A DNA stretch of 22,942 nt. Source: a virus. The position numbers and the translations under genes were made by a program. Positions 7,587 through 17,500 of this stretch are shown here, piece by piece. The stretch covers positions 1 through 22,942 of IMG/VR virus record IMGVR_UViG_3300027833_000231; one strand, 5' to 3'. The notes under the pieces were generated by a model. It was given only the letters and a program-made list of their open reading frames with translations, was not told the DNA's origin and searched no databases. The number at the start of each line of letters is the position of its first letter. Position 1 is the stretch's first letter.

Positions 7587-8981
7587 ATGGCAGCAATTAT
7601 TACAACCCCTTTCAGAGTTCTCAATGCGGAGAATTTCAAGGAAGATGTAGCAGATGCAAGCACTAGTGTTTATCTAGGTATTGGTAAATCTGATGCCTGG
7701 TCCAATACCACAAGTGATTTAACTGATACAACTCCTTTCGTACCTGGTGATCATAGAGATGATATTAATGAAGCATATCAGCAAATGATTGCTATGAAAT
7801 TAATCAACGCATCTGATGTATCTCATGTGGTACCAAGATATAACTATGCAGACGGAGAGAGTTTCGTTGCATGGGATTCAGATGATTCAGATATTTTCGA
7901 TAAGAAGTTTTATTGTATCACTTCTGAATTTAAAGTTTATAAATGTATTAAAGCCGGTGGTGGTGCAACTAGTGCTCAACCAGTGCATACAACTACTAAT
8001 CCTGTAGCACTTGGTGATGGTTACACATGGAAATACATGTATACAGTTGCCACAGCTGATTCAGAAAAATTCTTAACAAATTCATATATGCCAGTTAGTA
8101 CATTAGACTTTACTGTAGCAGCTAATGGAACTGCAAGTATTCCTACTGCTCTTTTGGATACAGATGTTAGATACCCACAAACTGCTTCTCAGGTTGCTTC
8201 ATATAATTCTACTACCGCTGCCGGTATTGAAAGAATTGAAGTTGTTAATGGTGGTATCTATTCTGCAACTCCTACTGTAACTATTACAGGAGACGGCACA
8301 GGTGCTACGGCAACAGCAGTAATGAGTGGTTCAGGTTCTACACAAACAGTTGCAAGTATTACTGTTAACGCGAAGGGCTCAGATTATACTGTTTCAGATA
8401 TTACCTTTAGTGCTGGTGATGCTAGTGCTAGAGCAGTAATCGCTCCTCAATCAGGACATGGTACAGATCCAGTCGGAGAACTGGGTGCTTTCTTTGTTGG
8501 TTTAAATACACAACTTGATGGAGCAGACGGCGGTGATATTACAATCGGTAATGATTTCAGGCAAGTAGTGATTGTAAAGAATCCTTATTCAACTGGTACA
8601 ACTGTTGCTACTTCACCTACTTTAAAAGCTACTAAATATATTCAATTGGCTTCAGGCCAGAATGTAACAAACTTTGTAGTTGACCAAGTTATTACTGGTG
8701 GTACTTCAGGTGCCAAAGCATACCTAGTTGAAATTGATGCATCAAATTTAAAATTGTATTATTACCAAAATTCAAAAACAGGTTATGGTGCATTTGCAAA
8801 CAATGAAGTAATTACAGGCTCGAATCCAACTGGAGGTTCTTCTACTACTCATGCTAGTACAGCAGTTAATGCGGCAGAAGTAGTGAAAGGTAGTGGACAA
8901 TTAGTCTTCTTGGAGAATAGAGCACCAATTAATAGAAGTGCTTCACAGATTGAAGATATTAAATGCATTATTGAATTCTAA
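7587..8981 (+). CDS. 8: Baseplate wedge protein, gp8-like
   Basis: 464 residues (T4 gp8 is 334). It opens with MAAIITTPFRVLNAENF and SVYLGIGKSDAW, followed by GDGYTWKYMYTV (143-154) and FLTNSYMPV (162-170), a block typical of gp8 in T4-like marine phages. A second family block is PQSGHGTDPVGELGAFFVG (287-305) with NDFRQVVIVKNPY (322-334), and the C-terminus RAPINRSASQIEDIKCIIEF is also typical. gp8 is a dimer in the wedge that contacts gp7 and gp10. Extra segments compared with T4 are a GY-type repeat at about 212-285 and two ITG motifs (GGTSGAKAYL at 371-380; NEVITGSNPTGG at 406-417). AGGA at 7574-7577 lies 9 bases before ATG. Confidence 0.82.
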   Translation: MAAIITTPFRVLNAENFKEDVADASTSVYLGIGKSDAWSNTTSDLTDTTPFVPGDHRDDINEAYQQMIAMKLINASDVSHVVPRYNYADGESFVAWDSDDSDIFDKKFYCITSEFKVYKCIKAGGGATSAQPVHTTTNPVALGDGYTWKYMYTVATADSEKFLTNSYMPVSTLDFTVAANGTASIPTALLDTDVRYPQTASQVASYNSTTAAGIERIEVVNGGIYSATPTVTITGDGTGATATAVMSGSGSTQTVASITVNAKGSDYTVSDITFSAGDASARAVIAPQSGHGTDPVGELGAFFVGLNTQLDGADGGDITIGNDFRQVVIVKNPYSTGTTVATSPTLKATKYIQLASGQNVTNFVVDQVITGGTSGAKAYLVEIDASNLKLYYYQNSKTGYGAFANNEVITGSNPTGGSSTTHASTAVNAAEVVKGSGQLVFLENRAPINRSASQIEDIKCIIEF

Positions 8982-8990
8982 TTTAGAATT
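8974..8990. repeat. AT-rich palindrome at the end of the gp8-like gene
   Basis: AATTCTAA (8974-8981) and TTAGAATT (8983-8990) are perfect inverse copies around one base and include the stop codon. RNA could form a 7-bp stem with a 3-base loop. It has no GC-rich stem and no T run, so I do not call it a terminator. Confidence 0.5.
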
Positions 8991-9010
8991 TAGAAACGAG
9001 AGAAATATAA

Positions 9011-12000
9011 ATGGCTATTAGTAATATAAAACAATATAACGTCGCTCCTTATTACGATGACTTTGACGAAACAAAAAATTATCATAGAATTTTGTTCCGA
9101 CCAGGTTTCGCAGTCCAGGCTAGAGAATTAACTCAGTTACAAACTGCACTTCAAGCTCAAATTGATAAATTGGGCCAATATACATTTAAAGATGGTGATA
9201 GAGTTTTAGACGGTAAACTATCATTATATACTGATTACCATTATGTCAAATTAGAAAATACTCACAGTAGTAGTTCTGTAACAAGTGTAAATTTATTTGT
9301 TGGTACTACTATTACTGGTGCAACATCTGGGTTAACTGCAGAAGTTCTTCATGCCGTTGCTGAATCCTCTGGTGATCCTATTACTCTTTACTTGAAATAT
9401 ACTAATTCAGGTACTAATCAAGAGAAGGTATTTACTGCTGGTGAAACTATTACATCTGATGCTGATGTCGCTAAGTCTGCTACTGTTGGTGGTGCTAGTG
9501 GTTCATCTATTGCAAATCAAACGGGTGTAGGTTCTAGTGTATCTATTTCGGAAGGTGTTTATTTCATCTCGGGTAATATGGTACATGTGCCAAAGGAAAC
9601 TTTAATTCTTGACAAATATACTAACACACCAACATATATTATTGGACTATCAATTAGTGAATCAATAAAATCATCAGCTGATTCTGGTTATACTGATCTA
9701 GTTGATAACGCGCAAGGCACTTCTAATGAATCTGCTCCAGGCGCAAATAGATATGTTATTGATACTACACTAATTAAAGAAAACATAAATTTAGCTTCTA
9801 GAGCAACTGATGATTATATTCATTTAATGACAGTTAATAACGGGATCGTTTTTAAGAAGAACGAGAATCCTGTTGATACAGAATTGTCTACAAGGCTAGA
9901 AACTAGAACATCAGAAGAAAGCGGAGATTATGTCACTGGCCCATTTATTCTTGACATTAAGGAACATTTAAATGCAAATAATAATAATGGTTACTTGGTG
10001 GCCGGTCAAGGTGGAGATGATGATAAGATTGCAATCGGAGTTGAGCCTAGTGTTGCCTATATAGACGGCCGTAGAGTAGAAAAAACTGGTACAGAACACA
10101 TTGTTTTAGATAAAACCAGAGCAGCTTCGGACGAATTTGTAATACCAGAGACTATTCAGTCTATCGGCTTTGGTAACTATTTAAAACTAGACGAGAACGA
10201 ATGCGAAGGCATTCCAGATATTAACAGTCTAACAGTTATTGATTTAAAGAACTCAAGTGGAACAGACATTGGTACATGTAGAGCAAGGGGTCTGGAATAT
10301 GATGGTGCTGAAACTTTATTTAGATTATATGTCTTTGATGTAACCATGGACTCTGGCCAAGCATTTGGTAGTGTTGCAAAACTTGGACAAGGATCCACAT
10401 TTGAAGCTAATTTACATTCTAGTGCATTGGGTAAGAGATTTGATACAGGTAATAACTCCCTTGTATTTCCACTACCAGCAACTTCTATTAAAACATTAAA
10501 AGATGGCTCCAATCATACAGCAGATATTGATGTTCGTGTAAGATTATCAGGTCAAAGTGTATCAGGTGGTAGTGTTACTTTTGGTTTACCTTCTGGTACG
10601 ACATTATCTAATGATGATGATGTAATATTTCATAGTGGTGCTTTAGGTGATAACCAAGACATTTTAGAAATTGCAGATTCAAATGTATCTGGTGTTGCGA
10701 CAAACAGTATTACAATTAGTGGTTTAACTGCTTACAACGGCGAGGCAGCTGTCATCATTTGTACAGTAAGAAAGTTAAATGCGCAGGCCAAAACAAAAAC
10801 AAAAATATTAAATGCTACTACTACTATTACATATGATGCCGCACAATCAGTATATCCATTAGCCGAAGTTGACATTTTAGGAATTAAAACAATTACTGAT
10901 GCATCAGGCAATGATTATGCTGATAGATTCTTATTAGATAATGGACAAAGAGAATCATTCTATGATATTGGTAATGTAATTTTAAAAGGTGGTGAATCAC
11001 TTCCTGCTGGTAATTATACTGTAACGTTTGACTGTTATAGACACAATACTGGTGGTGATTATTTTTCTGTTGATTCATATGACTTTGCAAACGATTATGC
11101 ATCTATACCAACATTTAATGGTATTAATTTAAGAGATGCTATTGACTTTAGACCAACTAAAGCAAGAACAGGTGCAACTGCCGGTTCCGAATTTTCTTCT
11201 GGTACAGGAGAGATTGCAACAAATATGATTGCTCCTGTAGGAACAGTTGAACTTAAAATTACTCACTTCTTAGGTAGAATTGATAAGATCTTCTTAACAA
11301 AGTCTGGAGACTATAAAGTAGTTAAAGGAACATCTTCATTGTTCCCAGTTGAGCCAGAGTCAATTGAAGACTCAATTCACTTATACAATATTAAATTAAA
11401 TCCTTATGTCTTTAGTGTTTCAGATGTTTTAGTAACACCTATTGATAATAAGAGATACACAATGAGAGACATTGGTGCTCTCGATAAAAGAGTTAAAAAT
11501 TTAGAATATTATACATCTCTGTCATTGTTAGAAAAGAGTGCTGTTGAATCTCAAATTTTGGATTCAAATGGAGATGCAAGATTTAAAAATGGATTTATTG
11601 TTGATGGTTTCTATGGACATAATGTAGGTGATACAAGTCACCCAGATTATGCTGTATCCATTGACAAAGAAAATGGTATCCTAAGACCTAAGTTTGATGA
11701 AAGAAATATTAACCTAGTAAGAAAAACAGGTGATTCTGGTACAGCAGTTAAATCAGCTAAGGGTGGTATTATTACTATGCCTTATACAAATGTTACAGAA
11801 TTAAATCAACCTTATTCTTCTTATGCAGAATTTGTTAACCCATACAACGTGATCATTTGGGATGGCACAATTAAGTTGTCTCCAGAATCAGACGAATGGA
11901 AAGATGTAGACCAAAGACCTGATATTATCATTGATGATAATTCTATCTATGAGCAGTTTGTTAATATGGCAGAGTCTGACGGCATCTTAGGTACCGTTTG

Positions 12001-14308
12001 GAATGAATGGGAAACCAACTGGACAGGTAAAGAATTAATCTCATCTTCTAGTCAGAATCAAAGCGGAATGAGAGCTTCAGAGGCTGAAAGATTAACTGGT
12101 ACTGCTAATAGTCGGGGCAAAAGTAGAGCTGAAGTTAGAACTACAGTAAATGCATTCACTGAAACTGGTACTGCTTCAAGAGATGGTATTGAATCATTTG
12201 TAACATCAGATGTTCAATCTAAAGTTATGGGTAATGTGGTAGTAGAAACTAACTTTATCCCATTTATGAGATCTAGAAAGATTTTCTTCCAAGCAGAATT
12301 ACTAAAACCATCTACAAGAGTATATCCATTCTTTAATGGTGTTGATGTTTCTGCATATTGTAGAGAAGAATCTGCAATGACTGAATTCTCTGATAGATCA
12401 AGTGTTACCACTTATGGAAATGCTACTACACATCCAAGCGGCAGTGGTAATCTAACAACAGATGCATCAGGTAGAGTTATAGGTTCATTCGTAATACCTA
12501 GAAATGATGCACTTAAATTTAAAACTGGTACTAGAGAATTTAAATTAACAGATTCATCAACAAACAATGATGCTAATTCTACTACTAAGGCTATTGAAAA
12601 TTTTTATGCACAAGGCATCTTAGAGACATTCCAGAGAACAATTGTTAATACAAAGGTTCCTAGAATTGCATACAGAGAAGTGAATCAAAGCAAAACAGTC
12701 ACAAAAAGAACAAATGAAACCAATCATGAATTAATTAGGTATTATGATCCTATTGCAGAATCCTTTGTTATTAAAACAGAAGGTGGTATCTTTACTACTA
12801 GTGTTGAGTTATTCTTTAATCAAATTGATTTAAATATTCCGATTTGTATTTCTATTAGAGAAGTAGAAAATGGTTACCCAACACAAAGAATTATTCCAGG
12901 CGCAGACGTTGTGGTATATCCTACTGATATTGCATCAACACCTGCTAACTTTGCAAATGCTAATGCATCAAGTTCCACAACAATTAATTGGGACTTTCCT
13001 GTTTACCTAAAAGAAGGTACAGAATATGCAATCGTTGCAATTTCAAACTCAGACAAATATAAAGTTTATGTTGCAGAAACAAGTAAATTTGATTTAACAG
13101 ATATTGATAAGAGAATTACTAAACAGCCATTTGATGGTGTATTCTTTACCTCTGCTAATGCTTCTACTTGGACTCCAGAACAAAATAAAGATCTTAAATT
13201 TAAATTAAATAGAGCTTCATTTACTGGTTCATCTGCAGAAGTTAATTTTGTAAATGATGCAGTGCCTCTAAAAACACTAGGATTAAATCCATTGGTGTTT
13301 GAACAAAATGTTACAAGTTCAACTTGTAGAATTAGAGTGATGCATAAAAACCACGGTATGTATGGAGTTGATGGTAATCACTCAGTAAGTATTGCAGGTG
13401 TTTCAGGAACAGTAAACAATATTGTGGCGTCAGCACTTAATGGTAACCATACAGTAAATGATGCTGAACTTGATTCATATACTATTACAGTAACGGGCCA
13501 GGCTGCATCGACAGGAATTAGAGGTGGTGGTACTGCCGTAACTGCTTCTGAAAATCAGATGTATGATGTACTAAAATTAAATGCTTCTACCATTGAATTT
13601 GATAAAGCAGGAATTAAATATTTTCACACTGGTTTAACTGGTTATTCACAAGATGGACAGAATGATTCAGGACAATCATTTTACACATATGATAGTGAAC
13701 AAGAAATTTTAGGCAATAAAAATATTCAGTTTGAAAAACCATATATGATTGCCTCAGAAAGAAATGAAGCATTTAAAAGTTTAGCTTCTAAACCATTCCA
13801 ACTAAGGTGTGTATTAAGTAACAGCGGTAAAGAAAATCTTTCTCCTGTAATTGATTTAAATAGAACATCTTTATTTACTATTCAAAATAGAATTAATAGT
13901 CCTGAGGAACATCAAGCAAATTATAGTACTTATGTTGCTGAATCTTCTGGAACAGGCTCATCTGCAGCTGCTAAATATATCACTAAACAAGTAACTCTTA
14001 ATACTGATGCTAATGTATTAGATGTTTATATAAATGCAAATAAACCAAAGAATGCTGATATCGAAGTTTGGTATAAAATTACCGATGATTCTGATGTTGA
14101 TTTTGATGCTATTGATTGGAGTGAAATGACTCCAGACCAAATAGTACCAACAAACAGTAATGGTGTATATTCAGAGGTTCATTACCAGAAAGACTTTACT
14201 ACTCTAAATACTCCTTTCAGTAAATTCAGTATAAAGGTTGTATTAAAAAGTGTAAGAAGTACAGATATTCCAACTATTAGAGACTTTAGGGCAATTGCGA
14301 CAACATAA
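9011..14308 (+). CDS. Large baseplate/fibre-associated structural protein, DUF4815-like N-terminus
   Basis: 1765 residues. Residues 10-75 (NVAPYYDDFDETKNYHRILF, RPGFAVQARELTQLQTALQ, KDGDRVLDG) match the DUF4815 pattern, found at the N-terminus of large tail structural proteins. An ITGATSGLTAEV motif follows at about 101-112. Residues about 1075-1105 hold NFIPFMRSRKIFFQAELLKP and VYPFFNGVDVSAYC, and residues about 1240-1300 hold YDPIAESFVIKTEGGIFTTS and REVENGYPTQRIIPGA. These are blocks I recognise from very large virion proteins of marine T4-like phages. The role is probably in the outer baseplate, where T4 has gp10 and neighbours, but no direct equivalence is shown. GAGAG at 8998-9002 lies 8 bases before ATG. 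The stop overlaps the next gene as TAATG. Confidence 0.75.
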   Translation: MAISNIKQYNVAPYYDDFDETKNYHRILFRPGFAVQARELTQLQTALQAQIDKLGQYTFKDGDRVLDGKLSLYTDYHYVKLENTHSSSSVTSVNLFVGTTITGATSGLTAEVLHAVAESSGDPITLYLKYTNSGTNQEKVFTAGETITSDADVAKSATVGGASGSSIANQTGVGSSVSISEGVYFISGNMVHVPKETLILDKYTNTPTYIIGLSISESIKSSADSGYTDLVDNAQGTSNESAPGANRYVIDTTLIKENINLASRATDDYIHLMTVNNGIVFKKNENPVDTELSTRLETRTSEESGDYVTGPFILDIKEHLNANNNNGYLVAGQGGDDDKIAIGVEPSVAYIDGRRVEKTGTEHIVLDKTRAASDEFVIPETIQSIGFGNYLKLDENECEGIPDINSLTVIDLKNSSGTDIGTCRARGLEYDGAETLFRLYVFDVTMDSGQAFGSVAKLGQGSTFEANLHSSALGKRFDTGNNSLVFPLPATSIKTLKDGSNHTADIDVRVRLSGQSVSGGSVTFGLPSGTTLSNDDDVIFHSGALGDNQDILEIADSNVSGVATNSITISGLTAYNGEAAVIICTVRKLNAQAKTKTKILNATTTITYDAAQSVYPLAEVDILGIKTITDASGNDYADRFLLDNGQRESFYDIGNVILKGGESLPAGNYTVTFDCYRHNTGGDYFSVDSYDFANDYASIPTFNGINLRDAIDFRPTKARTGATAGSEFSSGTGEIATNMIAPVGTVELKITHFLGRIDKIFLTKSGDYKVVKGTSSLFPVEPESIEDSIHLYNIKLNPYVFSVSDVLVTPIDNKRYTMRDIGALDKRVKNLEYYTSLSLLEKSAVESQILDSNGDARFKNGFIVDGFYGHNVGDTSHPDYAVSIDKENGILRPKFDERNINLVRKTGDSGTAVKSAKGGIITMPYTNVTELNQPYSSYAEFVNPYNVIIWDGTIKLSPESDEWKDVDQRPDIIIDDNSIYEQFVNMAESDGILGTVWNEWETNWTGKELISSSSQNQSGMRASEAERLTGTANSRGKSRAEVRTTVNAFTETGTASRDGIESFVTSDVQSKVMGNVVVETNFIPFMRSRKIFFQAELLKPSTRVYPFFNGVDVSAYCREESAMTEFSDRSSVTTYGNATTHPSGSGNLTTDASGRVIGSFVIPRNDALKFKTGTREFKLTDSSTNNDANSTTKAIENFYAQGILETFQRTIVNTKVPRIAYREVNQSKTVTKRTNETNHELIRYYDPIAESFVIKTEGGIFTTSVELFFNQIDLNIPICISIREVENGYPTQRIIPGADVVVYPTDIASTPANFANANASSSTTINWDFPVYLKEGTEYAIVAISNSDKYKVYVAETSKFDLTDIDKRITKQPFDGVFFTSANASTWTPEQNKDLKFKLNRASFTGSSAEVNFVNDAVPLKTLGLNPLVFEQNVTSSTCRIRVMHKNHGMYGVDGNHSVSIAGVSGTVNNIVASALNGNHTVNDAELDSYTITVTGQAASTGIRGGGTAVTASENQMYDVLKLNASTIEFDKAGIKYFHTGLTGYSQDGQNDSGQSFYTYDSEQEILGNKNIQFEKPYMIASERNEAFKSLASKPFQLRCVLSNSGKENLSPVIDLNRTSLFTIQNRINSPEEHQANYSTYVAESSGTGSSAAAKYITKQVTLNTDANVLDVYINANKPKNADIEVWYKITDDSDVDFDAIDWSEMTPDQIVPTNSNGVYSEVHYQKDFTTLNTPFSKFSIKVVLKSVRSTDIPTIRDFRAIATT

Positions 14309-14508
14309 TGAATAAAATAAAAATAGACAACAATTTTGACCTAGAAAGAGATTTAACAAATCATGCCGTTATAAATAATAATAAGACGGCATATAATCAA
14401 AGATTATCTCAAATAGCTAAGAGAAATAAACAATCGGATGAACTTGCTGAAATGAAAAATGACATTGCAGAAATTAAAGCACTATTAAAAAATTTAGGTG
14501 GTAAATAA
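14308..14508 (+). CDS. Small coiled-coil protein between two giant structural genes
   Basis: 66 residues, highly charged. The second half (about 31-62: QRLSQIAKRNKQSDELAEMK, then DIAEIKALLKNL) shows heptad-like spacing of I/L/M expected of a coiled coil. It has no signal peptide or membrane segment. It overlaps both neighbours by one base (TAATG at each end), and I see no strong Shine-Dalgarno of its own, so translation is probably coupled to the 1765-residue gene. Its last codons contain AGGTGG (14496-14501), the ribosome site of the next gene. Small coiled-coil genes at this place are familiar from marine T4-like phages; function is unknown, with an assembly factor or trimer adaptor as guesses only. 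Confidence 0.7.
   Translation: MNKIKIDNNFDLERDLTNHAVINNNKTAYNQRLSQIAKRNKQSDELAEMKNDIAEIKALLKNLGGK
14370..14377 (+). promoter_or_regulatory. Possible T4-type late promoter inside the 66-residue gene
   Basis: An exact TATAAATA encoded by GTT-ATA-AAT-AAT. It could give RNA starting near 14384, about 125 bases before the 1843-residue fibre gene. It lies within coding sequence rich in AAT/ATA codons, so chance is a serious alternative. Confidence 0.28.
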
Positions 14509-17500
14509 TGGCCGACAACGAAATTAAAATTTTAAAATCTAATACATTCGAGGAGTGGAGACAAAAGTCAAATGAAGTCTCACTAAACCTTGGAGCTGAT
14601 GATAGATTAGATTCTAGGTTAACAGATAAAGTATTTAAACACGATAATGTGTCGGGTTTAAAATTAAATATTATTGATGGTGATGATGATAATTCAAAGA
14701 CGCAAGTTTTTCCGTTAATAACAGATACCTCTATTGATAATACTGCGGGTTACATTATTCTTGCAGATAGTACAAGTATTCCAAGTGCATTTATTGCTGG
14801 TGCTGGTGTTGGCCAAACAGGCGGTTATTCGGCAACAATTGAGTCTATTGTAACGATTGATAATAAACCAAAAATCTTGGTAAAAAATTCTACGGGTAAT
14901 TTTAATTCATCACTTGATTTAAGTGTTGGTGGTTCATCGATTGCTAATGCTAATGTTTTAAGATTAATTTCTGAATCATATGATAAAGCAGCAATTAGAG
15001 TACTGGATGGTTCTACAGAATTAACTCAAGGCCTTGCAGCTGCTGATTATCATATTCCTAATGCTACAGGTAAAGTTATATTAACAGGAAGTCCTGATTT
15101 AACTAAGTTTACTGAAGGTTCTACTGTTTATCAAGATAGTGCTAATAGAAGTACATTAGCTCAAGTTGAAGATAATGCATCATGGCATGGTACAGTATAT
15201 CATGCTGGAACATCACATCTTTATATTAAATCTCATAGTGGAACTTATAGTGCTAGTGCTCAAATTAGAATTTTAGGTTATACTGCAGCTCAGGCAAAAG
15301 TTGCTGGCGCTGAACATACTGCATTCACTCCATTTGATCAAACCACAGGGCATATAGTTGAATTTAATTCTTCATTAAGTATTAATGATGATATTAAAGT
15401 TATTGCAACTGATTTAGTTACAGCAATTAACGAAGTACAAGATGATATTGGAACAGTAGAAAATTTAACAACTAGTGCGACTGATTTACAATCAGCAATC
15501 AATGAACACGAAGCAGACCTATTTAATGTAGAGGGTGGAACAAAAAGAACTCTTGCAAATTTAAAAACTACTGATAAAACTTCTATCTTAGATTCTATTA
15601 ATGAAATCTATGATGATATTCACACAACAGATAGTGTCACATTAGGTACTGATGCTAATTATCTTGTTGGTGGTGTTAATGAATTAGAGACTGCAGTAAG
15701 AGGTAATTTAAGTAACTATAATCTTGGAACAACTAATCAAACCGATGGTGTTATTGGTGCAGTTAATGAATTAGAAGCAGCCCTAAGAGGTACAAATACT
15801 AATTATACTGTAACTGCAGGTACTAATATACGTGACGGATTAAATGCAGTATATGCTGATATTCATACTGCGGGGTCCGTAACACTTAATACTGGTGCCA
15901 ATTACCTTGTAGGTGGTATCAATGAATTAGAAGTTGCCCTAAGAGGCACAGCTCTAACTAATTATACTTTAACTACTGCTTCTTCGGATGGAGTCATTGG
16001 TGGAATTAATGAACACGATGCAGAATTAGGAACAATTACTTCTGCCGCTATGGGTACTGATGCATCAACTGTATCAACTGCAATACTTGAGCTTGAAACT
16101 GCACTTAGAGGAACAACAGGTAATTATGTAACATGGGGTGCTGGTGCTAATATTGCTGCTACTGATGTCCGTGGTGCTATTGTTGAATTAGGAACAACAA
16201 TCGGTAGTGGTGTTATTACAGGTACCGATACTGAGGCAGTAGGTGCAGCAAACTTAACAGTAGCAGTTAATTTACTTAATACTGCAATCGGTGATTCAGA
16301 TATTTACAATACCGGAACTTATGGTTCCACTACAATTGCTGGAACATTAGATAATCTAAAAACTGGTGTAGTCAATAATGACACAGACATCGGTAAGGTT
16401 ATGAAATTAATTGATGGTGCCGTAACTGTTGATAATAGTATTTCATTCACTGATTTGGCCGCTACGCACATTAAAGGTGCAATTAACGAGATTTCAGGAA
16501 CAACTATTACTGCTGGTGCTGGTTTAGCAGGTGGCGGTAATTTAAGAAGTGATAAAACAATCAATGTTGTTGGTGCAACAGATGGTGGTATTACTGTTAA
16601 CGCCAATGATATTGAAGTTGATTCAACTGTAATCAGAACAACTACTACAACCGGTCAGACTTTTGATCAGGATATTACATTTACTACAGGTAACACACTT
16701 ACAATTCCTGATGGTGCAACTCTTGACATTGATGGTACACTTCTAATTGGTGGAGGTGCTGGTTCATCTCTATCCTTTGATACAGCATTTATTACTCTTG
16801 CTTCTAGTGCAAGTTCAGAAGGTATTGAAATTGATAGAAGTGCTATCAATATTAATGGTGCTGTTGGTGGTGCAACTTCACCAACACTCGATGCAAAAAT
16901 TCAGTGGAACGAAGGTGTAGTTGGAACCAAACCAGATAGAGCTTGGCAGGCAGTAGGTATTGACGATAGTGGAAATGCTCTTACTGCAGATATTGTAACA
17001 TTCTATAATGCTCAAGATTTAATATCCAATAACACAGAAACAGATTTAAATGCCACCTGGGATTCTACAAATCAAAACTTTGACTTTGCATTAAAAACTA
17101 CAGGTGTTTCTGCAAATTCATATGGTAGTACAACGGCAATTCCTGTATTAACTATTGATAATAAAGGTAGAATAACAGCTGCAACGACCGCAAGTATTGT
17201 TACAGAATTAACATTTAGTGCAGAAACTAATAGTGGCGGCTCTGGGCATCAAGTAATTAATCTTGCATCTGAAACACTTCACTTTGATGGAGTCGCAAAT
17301 CAGATTGTAACAGAGGCCAAAGATGATGAAGTTGAATTTGGTTTACCTACTGATTTAAGAGCTCCAGGCACACTAAGAGTACTAAGTAATACTCAGTCTA
17401 CAAGCACAACATCGGGATCATTAAGAGTTGCAGGTGGTGTTGGTATTGCTAAAGATGTTTATATTGGCGGCAACTTAACTGTATCTGGTTCTACAACTCA

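Noticed and set aside
9006-9013. TATAAATG overlapping the start codon of the 1765-residue gene
   Set aside because: Transcription would begin inside the gene, downstream of its ATG, and the last base does not match the late box.
15420-16300. CRISPR-like or tandem DNA repeat array in the giant fibre
   Set aside because: The repetition is at protein level (INEL-type helices) with diverged DNA and no constant repeat-spacer pattern.
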